Assembly (NCBI RefSeq): GCF_020782245.1
Contig: NZ_JAJGNP010000002.1
Location: forward strand, 1 to 64,000
DNA from: Sphingobium soli
Lineage (GTDB): Bacteria > Pseudomonadota > Alphaproteobacteria > Sphingomonadales > Sphingomonadaceae
Length of the DNA: 64,000 nt
Reading direction: 5' to 3'
Position 1 is the first letter of the stretch. Every line of letters begins with the position of its first letter. Below the pieces are notes generated by a model, which saw only the letters and a program-made list of their open reading frames with translations, did not search any database and was not told the origin of the DNA. A program made the position numbers and the translations under genes. Below, piece by piece: positions 36,388-49,581 of this stretch.

Positions 36388-38126
<1,739 letters not shown>

Positions 38127-38128
38127 CT

Positions 38129-39013
38129 TTAAAGCGCCTCCGCGCCCGAGATGATTTCGACCAGTTCGGTGGTGATCGCGGCCTGCCGGCTGCGGTTATA
38201 CTGGATGGTCAGCTTGTTGATAAGGTCGCCGGCGTTGCGGGTCGCATTGTCCATCGCGGTCATCGACGCGCCCTGTTCGGACGCGTTGTTTTCCAGCAGC
38301 GCCTTGAAGAGCTGTACTGTGACGTTGCGCGGCAGCAGGTCGTCCAGGATAGCTTCCTCGCTCGGTTCATATTCTACCGTCGCGGGGATGGCGTTGCGGT
38401 CGGCGTCGGCCGGGATTTTTACCGGAATGATCTGCTGCTCGGTCGGAATCTGCGCCAGCGCCGACTTGAAGCGCGAATAGAAGAGGTGCGCGACATCGAA
38501 CTTGCCGTTCAGATACATGTCGGTCAGTTCATGCGCGATCGCCTGCGCCTGATCGAAGCCGGGCTCCTTGACCCCCGTGGTATCGAACTGCGCGACGATC
38601 TTGCCGGGATAGGTGCGGTTGATGACCGGACGGCCCTTGCGCCCGATTAGATAGAATTGCACCTTCTTGCCGTCCAGCTCCAGCGCGCGCGCCTTGGCCA
38701 GCGCGGCTTTCACGATGTTGGCGTTGAATGCGCCGGCAAGGCCACGGTCGCTATTGGCGACGACCAGCAGGTGGACGTCATCCTTGCCCGTGCCCGCCAG
38801 CAGCGGCGAAGCGCCTTCGCCCGAACCACCGGCAATCTTGGTCGCAAGGCTGGCGACGACCGCTTCCAGCCGCTCGCTATAGGGACGCGCGGCTTCGGCC
38901 GCGGCCTGCGCCTTGCGCAGCTTCGCGGCGGCGACCATCTGCTTGGCCTTGGTGATCTTCTGGGTCGATTTGACCGACCCGATCCGGATTTTCAGTTCCT
39001 TGAGGCTGGGCAT
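38129..39013 (-). CDS. atpG: ATP synthase F1 gamma subunit
   Basis: 294 aa. The central rotor shaft is recognised by the N-terminal coil [20 protein letters not shown] with [16 protein letters not shown] and the C-terminal coil ending [26 protein letters not shown] (in parts, [15 protein letters not shown] and [23 protein letters not shown], the family signature). Downstream neighbour is not atpD directly but the 91-aa membrane protein gene, 3 bp away. Upstream, a palindromic repeat separates it from atpA. Confidence 0.97.
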   Translation of the reverse strand: MPSLKELKIRIGSVKSTQKITKAKQMVAAAKLRKAQAAAEAARPYSERLEAVVASLATKIAGGSGEGASPLLAGTGKDDVHLLVVANSDRGLAGAFNANIVKAALAKARALELDGKKVQFYLIGRKGRPVINRTYPGKIVAQFDTTGVKEPGFDQAQAIAHELTDMYLNGKFDVAHLFYSRFKSALAQIPTEQQIIPVKIPADADRNAIPATVEYEPSEEAILDDLLPRNVTVQLFKALLENNASEQGASMTAMDNATRNAGDLINKLTIQYNRSRQAAITTELVEIISGAEAL

Positions 39014-39029
39014 GACGAACCTTCTGGTT

Positions 39030-39136
39030 CGTCATCCTGACGAAGGCTGAAACGAGTCACTTGCCTCATTTCAGGATCTCGTGCCGTCCAGGTCTGACCT
39101 GAGTGGCCTGAGATCCCAGCCTTCGCCGGGATGACG
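39030..39136. repeat. Palindromic repeat between atpA and atpG
   Basis: CGTCATCCTGACGAAGGCTG (39030-39049) is answered by CAGCCTTCGCCGGGATGACG (39117-39136), and CAGGATCTC/GAGATCCCA form an inner pair. This palindrome family is widespread between genes in sphingomonads. It lies in the 133-bp gap inside the atp operon. Confidence 0.8.
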
Positions 39137-39146
39137 GATTTAACTC

Positions 39147-41241
<2,095 letters not shown>

Positions 41242-41416
41242 GCGCTTTCCGTCCTCCACTTGATTTGCAGGTCGTGCAAAAAAGAGGGGCGCGGTGTGAT
41301 GCCGTCCCGAACCCCTGTCGCGGGCCGGTTAGCAGTGCCCATATGACTATGCAAGTCATGTGACACGATTCCGGCCTAAGGTCGGACGGGGGACTATTTG
41401 CCTGAGTTTTTATCGC

Positions 41417-42988
41417 TCAGCGATCAGCTCGTCCGGCTTCGTCGGCTGGCGCCAGCCGTCCCTTCTGGCAATGATAGACGATGCGCTCATTGGGCTGGGC
41501 CGGCAAAAGCGCGGCGGCGTCCGACCGCAGCGTGGCAATCTTGCGCAGCAGGTCGGCGTCGCTGCCGCATCCCTTGATCGGCTTGTCCTTCACCAGCGCG
41601 CGCAGCTTTTCCATCGTATCAAGGTCAGGCAGCCAGCGTTCCACCCGCAAGGTGCCGGTGGCGGGGTCAAATCGGCTGGAGGAGAAATAATTGCCCTCGG
41701 CAGGCACGATGGTGCGCTGCCAAGCGGTGCCGTCCGCGCCATATTGCGTCTCGCCATTGACGCAGCCGCCTTCGGCCCAGTTGAAGGCGATGTCATTGGG
41801 CTGCGACACGGTCAGGCGGCTGCGGGGCAGGTCAACCTTGCAGATATTGTCGCCGGCCCAGGCAAAGGCGCTGTTGGCGGTTACGCCCTTGTCTTGCGGC
41901 ATCTTCACCCGCTCGTCGATGCCATCGAAGCTGGGCTTGAAAACGAACAGCCCCAGCGCGCCGAGCAGCGCCACGCCGCCGCCCGCCAGCAGCCAGGTCG
42001 CCTGCCTCTCCTTGCCCTGCGTATAGAACAGGCCGCCCGCGCCCAGCCCCAGCACCGCGATCGCCAGCAGCACCGCCGCGCCCGCCATCGCATTTTCGCG
42101 CGCGGTGATGATGTCGCGCTCCGCATCGTCGCGCGCCCTGGCGAGCGCGGCGTCGCGCGCCTGGCTGGCGGCGCGGTCCTTCTGCTCGCTCGCCTGCGCC
42201 TCGCGCTGCGTCAGCGACGCTTCGGCGGCGTCGGCCTCCGCCATCGACCGGCAGGGGACGACGGTGTGCAGCGACGCGACGCCCGCCTGCCGCAGGAAGG
42301 ACGCGATTTCGCGCCAGGATACGGCAAAGCCGAACTCCGCGTCATTGCCGTCGGAAATCGACCCGAAGCTGTTGACCCCCAGCACCCGGCCGCAATCATC
42401 GACCAATGGCCCGCCGCTGTTGCCGGCCGCAAGCGGCGCGGTGTGCAGGATCGTGTCGAAACTCTGGCTCGCCCGCCCCGACGAGATATTGCCGCTGGTC
42501 TTCACCGTCGCCAGCGGTTCGACCATCTGCTTGAGGCCAAGCCCCTGCGCGCGGTCGACCGTGCCGGGATAGCCGATCGCGGTGACATGCTGACCATCGG
42601 CCACCGCGCCCGCGTAAAAGGTACTGACCGGCAGGCTCCCTTCCTCCAGCTGGATGAGCGCCAGGTCGTTGCCGGGCGAATAGGCGATGATTCGTCCGCC
42701 ATAGGTCTTGCTGCCTTCGGACGGGATGACCCCGATCACCAGATTGCGTTCTTCCCGCGCCAGTTCGACGACATGGGCGTTGGTCAGCACTTTGTCCGGC
42801 GCGACCGCAAAGCCGCTGCCATGGCCCACGAAATAGGCGTCGGCCCCGTCCGTCGCGACCAGCGCCACGCGCACCACGCCGCGCGCGGCGGCGGCAATGT
42901 CCTGCTGTTCGGCATGGAGCGGCATCGGCGCCAGCAGCGCGAGGATAAGGCCAAGAAGGGGGGCGAAGCGGCGGAGTAGGGCGACCAT
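41417..42988 (-). CDS. Trypsin-like periplasmic protease with membrane anchor and C-terminal domain
   Basis: 523 aa from ATG 42988 (MVALLRRFAPLLGLILALLA), a signal peptide or signal anchor; about 79 upstream codons in frame are not coding. The trypsin-like domain has the full triad H72 (TNAHVV), D108 (GNDLAL) and S191 (AAGNSGGPL). A charged Ala/Arg/Glu-rich coil (about 270-315) follows, then two hydrophobic helices (GAAVLLAIAVLGLGAGGLFY and WLLAGGGVALLGALGLFVF), then about 150 residues with no recognised fold. The order protease, coil, membrane hairpin, extra domain is unusual. It is divergent from ada. Confidence 0.82.
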   Translation of the reverse strand: MVALLRRFAPLLGLILALLAPMPLHAEQQDIAAAARGVVRVALVATDGADAYFVGHGSGFAVAPDKVLTNAHVVELAREERNLVIGVIPSEGSKTYGGRIIAYSPGNDLALIQLEEGSLPVSTFYAGAVADGQHVTAIGYPGTVDRAQGLGLKQMVEPLATVKTSGNISSGRASQSFDTILHTAPLAAGNSGGPLVDDCGRVLGVNSFGSISDGNDAEFGFAVSWREIASFLRQAGVASLHTVVPCRSMAEADAAEASLTQREAQASEQKDRAASQARDAALARARDDAERDIITARENAMAGAAVLLAIAVLGLGAGGLFYTQGKERQATWLLAGGGVALLGALGLFVFKPSFDGIDERVKMPQDKGVTANSAFAWAGDNICKVDLPRSRLTVSQPNDIAFNWAEGGCVNGETQYGADGTAWQRTIVPAEGNYFSSSRFDPATGTLRVERWLPDLDTMEKLRALVKDKPIKGCGSDADLLRKIATLRSDAAALLPAQPNERIVYHCQKGRLAPADEAGRADR

Positions 42989-43100
42989 CGTGGCGCATTC
43001 ATATGCAATGCCGGGCGCGGTGCAATCGGGAAAAGGCGAAATGCTTTGACGGCAAGGCGTGGGAAGCAGGGCGCGCGGGGGAGATTTATGTCCTATATCC

Positions 43101-44156
43101 ATGACACCCATGACTCGCCCTGCCCACGCCACCATGCCCGATCCCGACGCCTGCTGGGCCGCTTTCCTGCGCCGCGACCGGGCGATGGACGGGCGGTTCG
43201 TGGGCTGCGTGTCCACCACCGGCATCTATTGCAAGCCCAGTTGCGCCGCGCGCCATCCACGGCGGGAAAATATGTCCTTTCTGCCCCATCCCGCAGCCGC
43301 GCGCGCGGCGGGTTTTCGCGCCTGCCTGCGTTGCCGCCCGGACGAGGTCGGGCGCGACCGGCTGGCGGTGGAGGCGGCCATTACGATGATCGAAGGGGCG
43401 GAGGAAACACCCCGGCTGGACGCGATCGCCGCCCATGTCGGTTATGCGCCGCATCATTTCCATCGCCTGTTCAAGCGCGAAACGGGCATGACGCCCGCCG
43501 CCTGGGCGCGCGCGCTGCGAACCGAGCGGCTGAAAGTGGCGCTTGGAGCGGAATCGCGAATCACCGATGCCATTTACGAAGCGGGCTATGCCGCGCCCAG
43601 CCGCGCCTATGCCGATGCGCAGCGTCATCTGGGCATGACGCCGTCAGCGTGGAAGGATGGCGGGCGCGGCGTCACCATCCGCTGGGGCACCGTCAACACC
43701 AGCCTGGGACCAGTGCTGGTCGCCGCCACGGACAAGGGCCTGTGCCGCATCAGCTTTGGCGAGGGCGAGGCGGACTTGCGCGCGCGCTTCCCCCATGCGC
43801 GGCTGGGCCCGGCCGACGCGGCGCTCGACGTCATGGCCAGCCACGTCGCCGCTTTGGTCGAGGACCCGCGCGCCGATGTGGCATTGCCGACCGATGTACA
43901 GGGCACCGCCTTTCAGCAAGCCGTCTGGGCGGCGCTGCGCGCGATCCCGCCGGGCGAAACGCGCAGCTATGGTGAAATCGCCGCCGCCATCGGTCGCCCC
44001 GGCGCGGTCCGCGCGGCGGGCAGCGCCTGCGGCGACAACCGGCTGGCTGTTCTCATCCCCTGCCATCGTGTGCTGCGCAGCGATGGCAGCATGGGCGGCT
44101 ATGCCTGGGGGCTGGAGCGCAAGCAGGCGCTGCTCGCTCGGGAAAAGGGCAAGTAG
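43101..44156 (+). CDS. ada: Ada: methylated-DNA repair enzyme and transcription activator
   Basis: 351 aa from ATG 43101 (or 43110). The N-terminal zinc/methyl-acceptor domain has C44 and C48 (GIYCKPSC) and C75/C78 (ACLRC); in E. coli the first of these takes methyl from DNA phosphotriesters. An AraC-type helix-turn-helix domain follows (VGYAPHHFHRLFKRETGMTP), then the O6-methylguanine methyltransferase domain with the acceptor C321 in LIPCHRVL. All parts are present. The nearest good ribosome site (GGGGGAG at 43077) suits an out-of-frame ATG at 43088 better, so the exact start is uncertain. Confidence 0.93.
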   Translation: MTPMTRPAHATMPDPDACWAAFLRRDRAMDGRFVGCVSTTGIYCKPSCAARHPRRENMSFLPHPAAARAAGFRACLRCRPDEVGRDRLAVEAAITMIEGAEETPRLDAIAAHVGYAPHHFHRLFKRETGMTPAAWARALRTERLKVALGAESRITDAIYEAGYAAPSRAYADAQRHLGMTPSAWKDGGRGVTIRWGTVNTSLGPVLVAATDKGLCRISFGEGEADLRARFPHARLGPADAALDVMASHVAALVEDPRADVALPTDVQGTAFQQAVWAALRAIPPGETRSYGEIAAAIGRPGAVRAAGSACGDNRLAVLIPCHRVLRSDGSMGGYAWGLERKQALLAREKGK

Positions 44157-44225
44157 CGGAAAGATTTAGGCTTTCGTCCGCTTCCCTTTTGCGCCACCGT
44201 GATGCGGGGACTTGAGGGGGGTAGC

Positions 44226-45728
44226 ATGGTGCGTTTGTGGGGACGGCTGCTGGTGGCATTGGGCCTGTTGCTGGCTGGCGCGGGCAGCGCGCAGGCGGCT
44301 TGGTGGCAGGCAAAGACCGACCATTTCACCGTCTATAGCGAAGGCAGCGACGACAAGCTGCGCGAGTTTGCGGAGCGGCTGGAAAAATTCGACTATCTGC
44401 TGCGCAAGATGACGGGCAAGACCGCGGCGGAAAAGGGCAGCCCGGTGAAGGTCTATCTTCTGTCCAGCGAAGCAAAGGTCAAGGACCTTGCCCGCAATCC
44501 CAATATCGCTGGCTTTTACACGACGTCCGATCGCAGCGCCTATGCCTTCCTGTCCCGCTCATCGAAGGGCGGCACGTTCGGGTTCGACGCGGAACAAATA
44601 TTATTCCACGAATATACCCATCATTTCATGCTGCACTATTTTCCCGCAGCGTATCCGGCCTGGTATGTGGAAGGGTTCGCGGAATATTTTTCGGTCGTCG
44701 ATTTTCCCAAGGACGGGTCCATCCGCTTCGCGCAGGTGCCGATGGCGCGCGTCCCCGGACTGGTGCTGGGCCAGCCCTATCCGCTCAAGCAGCTTTTTGC
44801 GCAGACTACCGATGGGCTCAATCGCGCGGATGGCGACCGCTATTATGGCACCGCCTGGCTGCTGACCCATTATTATTTCAATGCCAAGACCGGACGCAGC
44901 GCCGAATTGTCGGCCTATCTGAACGATCTTGCGCGCGGGGAGGCGGGCGAACCGGACAGCTATTTCGCAGGCGGGCTGGAGGGACTGGAAAAGGATCTCA
45001 AGGCCTATATGCGGCATCGGACCAATATGCTGGTGCTGAGGCCCGGCGAGATGCAATTGGGCGCCATCACCGTCAGCCCCGTCGATGCGGCTGACGGCGC
45101 ACTGATCGAGGATGAATTGCGTCTGATCCATCGGCCGCGGACCGAGGACCTGCCGGGCATCGTGGCGTCGATCCGCGCGACGGCGGCGAAATTCCCGCAA
45201 AGCCCCCATGCGCTGGCATTGCTGGCCGAGGCGGAATGGAAGGCGGATATGCGCGATGCCGCCCTGGTCGATGCCGACCGCGCCATCGCCATCGACCCGC
45301 AATCCTCCCGGGCCTATGCGGTGCGGGCGGACGCCATGCTGGAACGCGCCCATGACAGTGACAGGGCGGACGACTGGAAGGCGGCGCTCACCGCCATCGT
45401 GCGCGCCAACCGCGCGGATACCGAAGATCCGGTGCCGCTGGCGCTATTCTACCAATATCATGCGATGCGCGGCGGCCAGATGCCCGAACTTGGCTATGAC
45501 GGCCTGTACAAGGCCTATACCCTCCTGCCGCAAAATCCCAATTATCGGTTCAGGCTGGCGCATGCGCTGGCGATCCGGGGGGAATATGCGGCCGCCTCCA
45601 TCCTGCTCGATCCCATCGCCTATTCGCCGCACGGGTCCGGCATGCGGGACGCGGCGCTGCGGCTCAAGGCGCAGTATGATGCGCAGGTGGCGGAAAAGGG
45701 GGCGCAAAATCCTGCACCCGCGCCATGA
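44226..45728 (+). CDS. Exported peptidase-MA-like (gluzincin) protein with TPR repeats
   Basis: 500 aa from ATG 44226 with a GGGGG ribosome site. A signal peptide ends near AQA (residue 25). The catalytic segment is H128-E-Y-T-H132 and a downstream Glu in WYVEGFAEYF, as in peptidase-MA-like metalloproteases (zincin fold). The C-terminal 200 residues are helical and repeat-like (LALLAEAEWKADMRDAALVDADRAIAIDP), resembling TPRs. The substrate is unknown. The last 65 bp overlap the convergent DUF1289 gene. Function is inferred from the motif only. Confidence 0.8.
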   Translation: MVRLWGRLLVALGLLLAGAGSAQAAWWQAKTDHFTVYSEGSDDKLREFAERLEKFDYLLRKMTGKTAAEKGSPVKVYLLSSEAKVKDLARNPNIAGFYTTSDRSAYAFLSRSSKGGTFGFDAEQILFHEYTHHFMLHYFPAAYPAWYVEGFAEYFSVVDFPKDGSIRFAQVPMARVPGLVLGQPYPLKQLFAQTTDGLNRADGDRYYGTAWLLTHYYFNAKTGRSAELSAYLNDLARGEAGEPDSYFAGGLEGLEKDLKAYMRHRTNMLVLRPGEMQLGAITVSPVDAADGALIEDELRLIHRPRTEDLPGIVASIRATAAKFPQSPHALALLAEAEWKADMRDAALVDADRAIAIDPQSSRAYAVRADAMLERAHDSDRADDWKAALTAIVRANRADTEDPVPLALFYQYHAMRGGQMPELGYDGLYKAYTLLPQNPNYRFRLAHALAIRGEYAAASILLDPIAYSPHGSGMRDAALRLKAQYDAQVAEKGAQNPAPAP

Positions 45729-45864
45729 CGGCGGCGCGCTGCGCATCGCTCATGCTGCGCCAGTGCACAACCTCCTCGATGGTTCGCCCGCAGCCCGTGC
45801 ATGTCGCCCGATCCCGGTCGAGCGCGCACAGGTTGCGGCAGGGGCTGGCAATGGGCGTCGCCAT
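45664..45864 (-). CDS. DUF1289 small cysteine protein
   Basis: 66 aa from ATG 45864, which overlaps the priA stop in the string ATGTGATGG. The DUF1289 pattern is complete: SPCRNLCALD with two Cys, TCTGCGRTIEEVVHW with two more, and MSDAQRAAVMARV. Four spaced cysteines suggest metal binding; function unknown. The gene is coupled to priA, and its 3' end overlaps the end of the peptidase-like gene on the other strand by 65 bp. Confidence 0.85.
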   Translation of the reverse strand: MATPIASPCRNLCALDRDRATCTGCGRTIEEVVHWRSMSDAQRAAVMARVQDFAPPFPPPAHHTAP

Positions 45865-48035
45865 CACATGAAACTATAGGGGTCGACGTCCACCGCGACC
45901 CGTGTGCCCGATTTCCACGCCAGATTGCCCAGCCATTCGCGGATCGCGGCCTGAATATCGACCTGCCGGCTGGCGTGGATCAGCAGGCGATGGCGATGCC
46001 GGCCGCGCAGCACGGCCAATGGGGCGGGGGCCGGACCATAGACGCGCATCCCCTCAATCACCGGCGCGGACTTGCCGATCAGTCGTGCGGTCTGCGCCGC
46101 TTCGTCGGCGTCCTCGCTCGACACGATGATCGCGGCGAAGCGGCCGAAGGGCGGGGCGTTGGCGCGCCGTCTGTTTTCCGTTTCCACGGCATAGAAACGC
46201 TCCGGGTCCGCATCGATCAGCGACTGGATGACTTCGCTTTCGGGCATCCGCGTCTGGATGAAGACATGGCCCGGCTTTTCCCCGCGTCCCGCACGCCCGG
46301 CGACCTGCATCACTTGCTGGAAGGTGCGTTCGGCCGCGCGCAGGTCGCCGCCCTCCAACCCCAGATCGGCGTCGATCACGCCCACAAGCGTCAGATTGGG
46401 GAAATGATAGCCCTTCGTCACCAATTGCGTGCCGATGATGATGTCGACATCACCCCCTTCCACCGACTTCACGAACTCGGCGGCGCGCGCGGGCGACCAG
46501 AGCGTGTCGGATGTGGCGATGGCGGTGCGCGCCTGCGGCCAGAGCGCCTTCACCTCGTCGGCGATGCGTTCGACGCCGGGACCGCACGCGACCAAGCTGT
46601 CCTCCTCCTTGCACTCCGGGCAGCGGCGCGGCGCGGGGATGACATGGCCGCAATGGTGGCACGCCAGCCGATGCGTCAGCCGATGCTCGACCATCCAGGC
46701 GGTGCAATTGGGACATTGGAAGCGATAGCCGCAATGGCGGCACAGCGTCAGCGGCGCGTAACCGCGCCGGTTGAGGAACAGCAGGCTCTGTTCGCCCCGC
46801 GCCATCGTCTCGTCGATCGCCTGGACCAGCGGCGGCGCGATCCAGCGGCCGCGCTCGGGCGGATCGGTCAACAGGTTGATGCCGTGAATGTCGGGCATTT
46901 CCGCCCCGCCAAAGCGCGACGGCAGCTTGATTTCGGCGTAGCGCCCTAATTCCACCTGATGCCGCGTCTCGATGGCGGGCGTGGCCGACGCCAGCACGAC
47001 CGGGAATTTCTCGATCAGACCGCGCATCACCGCCACGTCGCGGGCGTGATAATGAACGCCATCTTCCTGTTTGAAACTCGCCTCATGCGCTTCGTCGACG
47101 ACGATGAGGCCCAGCTTCGGGTAGGGCAGGAACAACGCCGACCGCGCGCCCACCACCACCTGCGCCTGGCCACTGGCGATGGCGCGCCAGGCACGCCGCC
47201 GCTCGCTCTGCCGCAGGCCGCTATGCCAGTTAACCGGAACGCATCCGAAACGTCTTTCAAACCGCTCCAAAAAGGGTTCGGTCAGCGCGATTTCGGGCAG
47301 CAGCACCAGCACTTGCCGATCGGCCCGCATGGCCGCCGCGATCGCCTCGAAATAGACTTCGGTCTTGCCCGATCCGGTCACGCCGTCGAGCAGGAAGGGC
47401 GCGAAGTCCGCTGCCCGCACCGCATCCGCCATCTGCCCCGCAGCGGCGCGCTGCGCTTCCGACAGGGCGGGCGGCGCATGATCGGGGTCGGGCATGGGGA
47501 AGGGCGTGTCGACGCTCACCTCCACCGGCTCGAATATGTCCTGCTTGATGAGGCCGCGGATCACCGCATCGCTCACCCCGCCGATCATCGCCAGCTCGCG
47601 GATCAGTCCTTGGCGCTCGCCGATCCGCTCCAGCGCCTGCGCACGCTGTTCGGTCATCCGTTCGGGCACCGCGCCGGTGGCGCGATATTCGATCACCGTC
47701 CGCGTCCCCTCCAGCGCCGACATGGACGACAGCGCCATGCGCAGCACGGCGGCCGGGGGGCTGAGATAATAATCCGCCGTCCATTCGATCAACCGGCGCA
47801 GCGGTTCGGGCAAGGGTGGCGCGTCCACCACCTCCAGCAGATTGCGCAGGCGATTGTCGCCCACGCTCTCGACATCGGGAAAGCGATCCTCCTCCCACAC
47901 CACGCCGATGATCTGGCGCGGCCCCAATGGCGCGACGACGATGCTGCCATGCTCGACCCGCATGCCGTGCGGCACCCGATAGTCGAGCGGGCCTAGAGCG
48001 GCATTAAGGAGCAGGACGCGCGCGCGGGAGGACAT
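45864..48035 (-). CDS. priA: Primosomal replication restart helicase PriA
   Basis: 723 aa. Restarts stalled replication forks by loading DnaB. The helicase core has Walker A GVTGSGKTEVYFEA, DEAH in VVDEAHEASFKQ, and motifs such as LFLNRRGYAPLTLC. The zinc-binding insert has paired cysteines in CRHCGYRFQCPNC and CHHCGHVIPAPRRCPEC. The N-terminal DNA-binding domain (YRVPHGMRVEHGSIVVAPLG) is normal. It is followed at its stop codon by the DUF1289 gene. Confidence 0.96.
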   Translation of the reverse strand: MSSRARVLLLNAALGPLDYRVPHGMRVEHGSIVVAPLGPRQIIGVVWEEDRFPDVESVGDNRLRNLLEVVDAPPLPEPLRRLIEWTADYYLSPPAAVLRMALSSMSALEGTRTVIEYRATGAVPERMTEQRAQALERIGERQGLIRELAMIGGVSDAVIRGLIKQDIFEPVEVSVDTPFPMPDPDHAPPALSEAQRAAAGQMADAVRAADFAPFLLDGVTGSGKTEVYFEAIAAAMRADRQVLVLLPEIALTEPFLERFERRFGCVPVNWHSGLRQSERRRAWRAIASGQAQVVVGARSALFLPYPKLGLIVVDEAHEASFKQEDGVHYHARDVAVMRGLIEKFPVVLASATPAIETRHQVELGRYAEIKLPSRFGGAEMPDIHGINLLTDPPERGRWIAPPLVQAIDETMARGEQSLLFLNRRGYAPLTLCRHCGYRFQCPNCTAWMVEHRLTHRLACHHCGHVIPAPRRCPECKEEDSLVACGPGVERIADEVKALWPQARTAIATSDTLWSPARAAEFVKSVEGGDVDIIIGTQLVTKGYHFPNLTLVGVIDADLGLEGGDLRAAERTFQQVMQVAGRAGRGEKPGHVFIQTRMPESEVIQSLIDADPERFYAVETENRRRANAPPFGRFAAIIVSSEDADEAAQTARLIGKSAPVIEGMRVYGPAPAPLAVLRGRHRHRLLIHASRQVDIQAAIREWLGNLAWKSGTRVAVDVDPYSFM

Positions 48036-48081
48036 GGTGCGTCCTTACCCCTTGGCGCGTCCCGCGCAAACAGCCCCGCCG

Positions 48082-48729
48082 CTAAATCCGCCAGTTGAGC
48101 GACAGCCAGGGTACATGGTTGAATGTGTCGGCTTTATTGTCGCGAAAGGTCTGCTGGCGCATGTAGAGCAGCTGGATATCGACGGATTTGCTCAAGGATC
48201 GACGAATGCCGCCTTGCAAGCGCATCACGGCAAGGCCCGTCCTGTCGCCGGGCTTTGCCCGATTCAAATGAAAGAAGAATTCGCTCGCCCCGACCAGCGC
48301 CCATTTCTTATCGGCATCCAGTGGCACCGTCGCCTGGATCCGTTCGCGCAGACGCCAGCTGGCTTCGTCGGCATTGTCGAAAAAGCGTTGCTCCAGCCGG
48401 GTGCGGCTTTGCAATATGCCATGACTGACGGTCAGTTGCTGGTGAAAGCGCAGCTCCTGATCGACTTCGCTTTTAAGATAGGCGAAACCGCCGCCGATCT
48501 GCACCTCGTCCGCTATCCTATGATCCCAGGTAATGCGGCTGAGCGATTGCTCGCCGCCACTTGTCCCATCGGACCGTGCGCGCTGGCTGAAGTCGATCGT
48601 AATGCTGTCATTGCCGTCCGCCTTGAACGTCAGTGCTTCCGACACCCACAGCTGCGTGTCGTCGGCGGCGTGGGCGGGGGAAGCGATCAGGGGCAGCACC
48701 AGCGCGGCCAGCAATATCGGGAAACGCAT
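48082..48729 (-). CDS. DUF2490 family exported beta-barrel-like protein
   Basis: 215 aa from ATG 48729 (MRFPILLAALVLPLIASPAHA), a clear signal peptide cut after AHA. The mature protein is made of alternating short strands (QLWVSEALTFKADGNDSITID, SRTRLEQRFFDNADEASWRLRERI, of which TRLEQRFF and WRLRERIQ are the DUF2490 landmarks) and ends LSLNWRI, consistent with a small outer-membrane barrel. Function unknown in the family. It stands alone upstream of, and divergent from, fsa. Confidence 0.85.
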   Translation of the reverse strand: MRFPILLAALVLPLIASPAHAADDTQLWVSEALTFKADGNDSITIDFSQRARSDGTSGGEQSLSRITWDHRIADEVQIGGGFAYLKSEVDQELRFHQQLTVSHGILQSRTRLEQRFFDNADEASWRLRERIQATVPLDADKKWALVGASEFFFHLNRAKPGDRTGLAVMRLQGGIRRSLSKSVDIQLLYMRQQTFRDNKADTFNHVPWLSLNWRI

Positions 48730-48850
48730 CGGTGATCCTTTGGAAAGGTATCGCGCCGTTACCTGTCCTGCGGCGTCCGGGCAACCGATGGCGAATCCCG
48801 GCCCCAAAGGCTAAAGGGAGCCGAATCGCCAATTGCCCTGGAGCATCCCC

Positions 48851-49504
48851 ATGAAATTCTTCGTCGACACCGCCGACACCGCCGACATCCGCGAACTGGC
48901 CGCCACTGGCCTTTTGGACGGCGTCACCACCAACCCGACCCTGATCCACAAGTCGGGCCGTAAGTTCATGGAAGTCGTGGAGGAAATTTGCGGCATCGTC
49001 GATGGCCCCGTGTCCGCCGAAGTCGTCGCGCTCGACCATGAAACGATGATGAAGGAAGCGGAAATCCTGCGGAAGATCGCCGACAATGTCTGCATCAAGG
49101 TGCCGCTCACCATCGACGGGCTCAAGACCTGCAAGGCGCTGACGGACGACGGTACGCTCGTCAATGTGACGCTCTGCTTCTCGGCCAACCAGGCGCTGCT
49201 CGCGGCGAAGGCCGGCGCCAGCTTCATTTCGCCCTTCGTGGGTCGCCATGACGACAATGGCTTCGACGGCCTGAAGCTGATCGAGGACATTCGCCTGATC
49301 TACGACAATTATCAGTTCGACACGGAAATCCTGGCCGCTTCGCTGCGCCATCCGATCCATGTGCTCGAATGCGCGAAGATCGGCGCCGACGTCATTACCG
49401 CCCCGCCCGCCGTCATCAAGATGCTGTCCAAGCATGTGCTGACCGACAAGGGGCTGGAAGGCTTCGCCGCCGACTGGGCCAAGACCGGCCAGACCATCCT
49501 CTAA
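48851..49504 (+). CDS. fsa: Fructose-6-phosphate aldolase / transaldolase-like
   Basis: 217 aa from ATG 48851; six upstream codons in frame are not conserved. The small transaldolase family is seen in [33 protein letters not shown], the Schiff-base Lys in [32 protein letters not shown] and the C-terminal [12 protein letters not shown]. Members either cleave fructose 6-phosphate to dihydroxyacetone and glyceraldehyde 3-phosphate, or act as transaldolase in the pentose phosphate pathway; sequence alone does not settle which. Confidence 0.93.
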   Translation: MKFFVDTADTADIRELAATGLLDGVTTNPTLIHKSGRKFMEVVEEICGIVDGPVSAEVVALDHETMMKEAEILRKIADNVCIKVPLTIDGLKTCKALTDDGTLVNVTLCFSANQALLAAKAGASFISPFVGRHDDNGFDGLKLIEDIRLIYDNYQFDTEILAASLRHPIHVLECAKIGADVITAPPAVIKMLSKHVLTDKGLEGFAADWAKTGQTIL

Positions 49505-49581
49505 AGCGGCATCGGGCAGGCCGCGACCGGAACCGCCGCTCGTCCGGCTCATTGTGTCTTCGTAACAAGGAGGCATACTGC

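Noticed and set aside
49369-49581. N-terminal extension of the ABM frame into fsa
   Set aside because: It reads fsa in another frame; the ATG at 49582 has a strong ribosome site.
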